Below are positions 5,063-5,767 of a DNA stretch of 5,767 nucleotides, in pieces (within the stretch, counting starts at the first letter, position 1; the number at the start of each line of letters is the position of its first letter). The DNA comes from an uncultured Candidatus Nitrosopelagicus sp. Its GTDB lineage: Archaea; Thermoproteota; Nitrososphaeria; Nitrososphaerales; Nitrosopumilaceae. The stretch is taken from contig CALBOT010000099.1 of the NCBI GenBank assembly GCA_937896695.1, positions 1 to 5,767 of the forward strand. The letters run 5' to 3'. The notes beneath the pieces were generated by a model. That model did not search any database, was not told the origin of the DNA, and saw nothing but the letters and a program-made list of their open reading frames with translations. Both the position numbers and the translations under genes were made by a program.

Positions 5063-5767
5063 TTATTTTGGAATTTGATTTTCAAATTCTTTAATCTTTT
5101 GATCAGTGACTTCTGCTGCTCTTTTTCCTGAATAAAGCATTGAACCGAATGTTGGTCCCATTCTTGCTAATCCGTGTGTTTCAGTTACTGACATTCCTGC
5201 TGCAACCAATCCTGGATACACTTCTCCTGTTTTATGCACAACATGTTCTTCGCCATCTTCTACCCACATTGGATTCATTCCTTTCCATTCTACTAATTGT
5301 CTATCTACTAGTCTTTTTACTGCGACTGAATCGTGGCCTGATGCATCAATAATCATTTTTGCTTCCAATGCTACAGGATCAACACATGTGATATTTCTTG
5401 GTAATGCTGAAACTGGCATCCAGTTCACAACAATCCCTGCAACTCTTCCATGTCTCATAACCAAATCATCAAACTTTGTTAAATTCAAAAATTTCACTCC
5501 TGCATCACATGCGCCTGCAATTAATTTTGAAACTGCATGTGGTCCTGGAGTTAGATACAATCCTTCTCCAACTTTTTTGTATGGAACTCCTAATTCGTCC
5601 CAAATTTTTTGTGCTGGTGCACGTACTGTTACTGGATTCATCATATATCCTCCAAGCCAATATCCTCCACCTAGATAGTTATTTTGTTCAATAACCAAAA
5701 CTTTGTAACCCATCAATGATAATTCTCTTGATGCAGTCAATCCTGCAGGTCCAGCTCCAATAATTAT
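5063..5767 (-). CDS. thi4: Thiamine thiazole synthase Thi4, 5'-partial at right edge
   Basis: Thi4 makes the thiazole part of thiamine from NAD, glycine and sulfur. The window holds 234 codons, and the N-terminal ~30 residues lie beyond the edge. Visible residue 1 starts IIIGAGPAGLTASREL, the FAD/NAD-type Rossmann loop. A TTG at 5738-5740 is inside this loop and is Leu, not a start. Family blocks follow: EQNNYLGGGYWLGGYMMNPVTVR (27-49), GIVVNWMPVSALPRNITCVDPVALEAK (111-137), DASGHDS (141-147) and ETHGLARMGPTFGSMLYSGKRAAE (196-219). The VDP-preceding position, the sulfur-donor site, is Cys128 (codon 5384-5386). Many archaea have His there and use free sulfide. Cys predicts the yeast-like mode in which the protein gives up its own sulfur once and is left as dehydroalanine. 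Haloarchaeal and thaumarchaeal Thi4 are known to carry Cys. The downstream gene starts 5 nt after the stop. Confidence 0.93.
   Translation of the reverse strand: MIIGAGPAGLTASRELSLMGYKVLVIEQNNYLGGGYWLGGYMMNPVTVRAPAQKIWDELGVPYKKVGEGLYLTPGPHAVSKLIAGACDAGVKFLNLTKFDDLVMRHGRVAGIVVNWMPVSALPRNITCVDPVALEAKMIIDASGHDSVAVKRLVDRQLVEWKGMNPMWVEDGEEHVVHKTGEVYPGLVAAGMSVTETHGLARMGPTFGSMLYSGKRAAEVTDQKIKEFENQIPK

Noticed and set aside
4783..5094. 103-codon plus-strand frame, and similar plus-strand frames at 3921-4127, 5140-5352, 5388-5678 and 5476-5694
   Set aside because: They lie antisense to the conserved minus-strand genes, show low-complexity Leu/Phe/Ser-rich translations and have no motifs. They are shadows of the real coding frames.
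5063..5740. Start of thi4 at the TTG of 5738-5740
   Set aside because: The frame stays open to the right edge and encodes the GAGPAG dinucleotide-binding loop upstream of this codon, so the TTG is an internal Leu and the gene is partial.
1..5767. tRNA, rRNA, CRISPR array, insertion sequence or transposase
   Set aside because: I looked for each and saw no cloverleaf-like segment, regularly spaced repeat-spacer pattern, terminal inverted repeats with a transposase, or rRNA-like conserved sequence.

Overview
The window is AT-rich, has compact gene spacing, and carries a gene set typical of an ammonia-oxidising Thaumarchaeota/Nitrososphaeria genome, most like marine Nitrosopumilales. Genes start with ATG or TTG, lack Shine-Dalgarno sequences, and have TATA-like boxes about 22-37 nt upstream, as expected for leaderless or short-leader archaeal transcripts. 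F420 ligase CofE, a TusA-like sulfur carrier, thioredoxin reductase, a Cys-type Thi4 and an archaeal conserved protein of unknown function support this. The lineage call is an inference from family knowledge, not from a search.

Positions 1-1200 do not look archaeal. A 5'-truncated and internally scrambled copy of bacterial-type ribB (113-628, minus strand) diverges from the first ~44 codons of a bacterial trmD (1044-1199, plus strand). Archaea use Trm5 rather than TrmD. Between the two lies a 440-nt AT-rich non-coding stretch with many TGTTTAC/TGTAAC words and two tandem 28-bp imperfect palindromes 40 bp apart. The far left end (1-110) is richer in G+C and strongly pyrimidine-biased. Either bacterial DNA was acquired and is decaying, or the contig is chimeric or error-rich at its left end. 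The sequence alone cannot decide between these.

Positions 1241-3223 carry three plus-strand genes: cofE (F420-0:gamma-glutamyl ligase), a PHP-domain metal-dependent phosphoesterase-like protein, and a TusA/SirA-family sulfur carrier with a CPSP motif. The last meets trxB (thioredoxin reductase, minus strand) tail to tail with only 2 nt between the stop codons.

Positions 3226-5767 are on the minus strand. thi4 (thiazole synthase, cut by the right edge) is followed 5 nt later by a 264-residue protein whose C-terminal part looks like an archaemetzincin that has lost its HExxH zinc site, and then by trxB with its own apparent promoter. Thi4 has Cys rather than His at the sulfur-donor position. 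Together with TusA and TrxB this gives the archaeal part a loose sulfur/redox theme, though no single pathway is proven.
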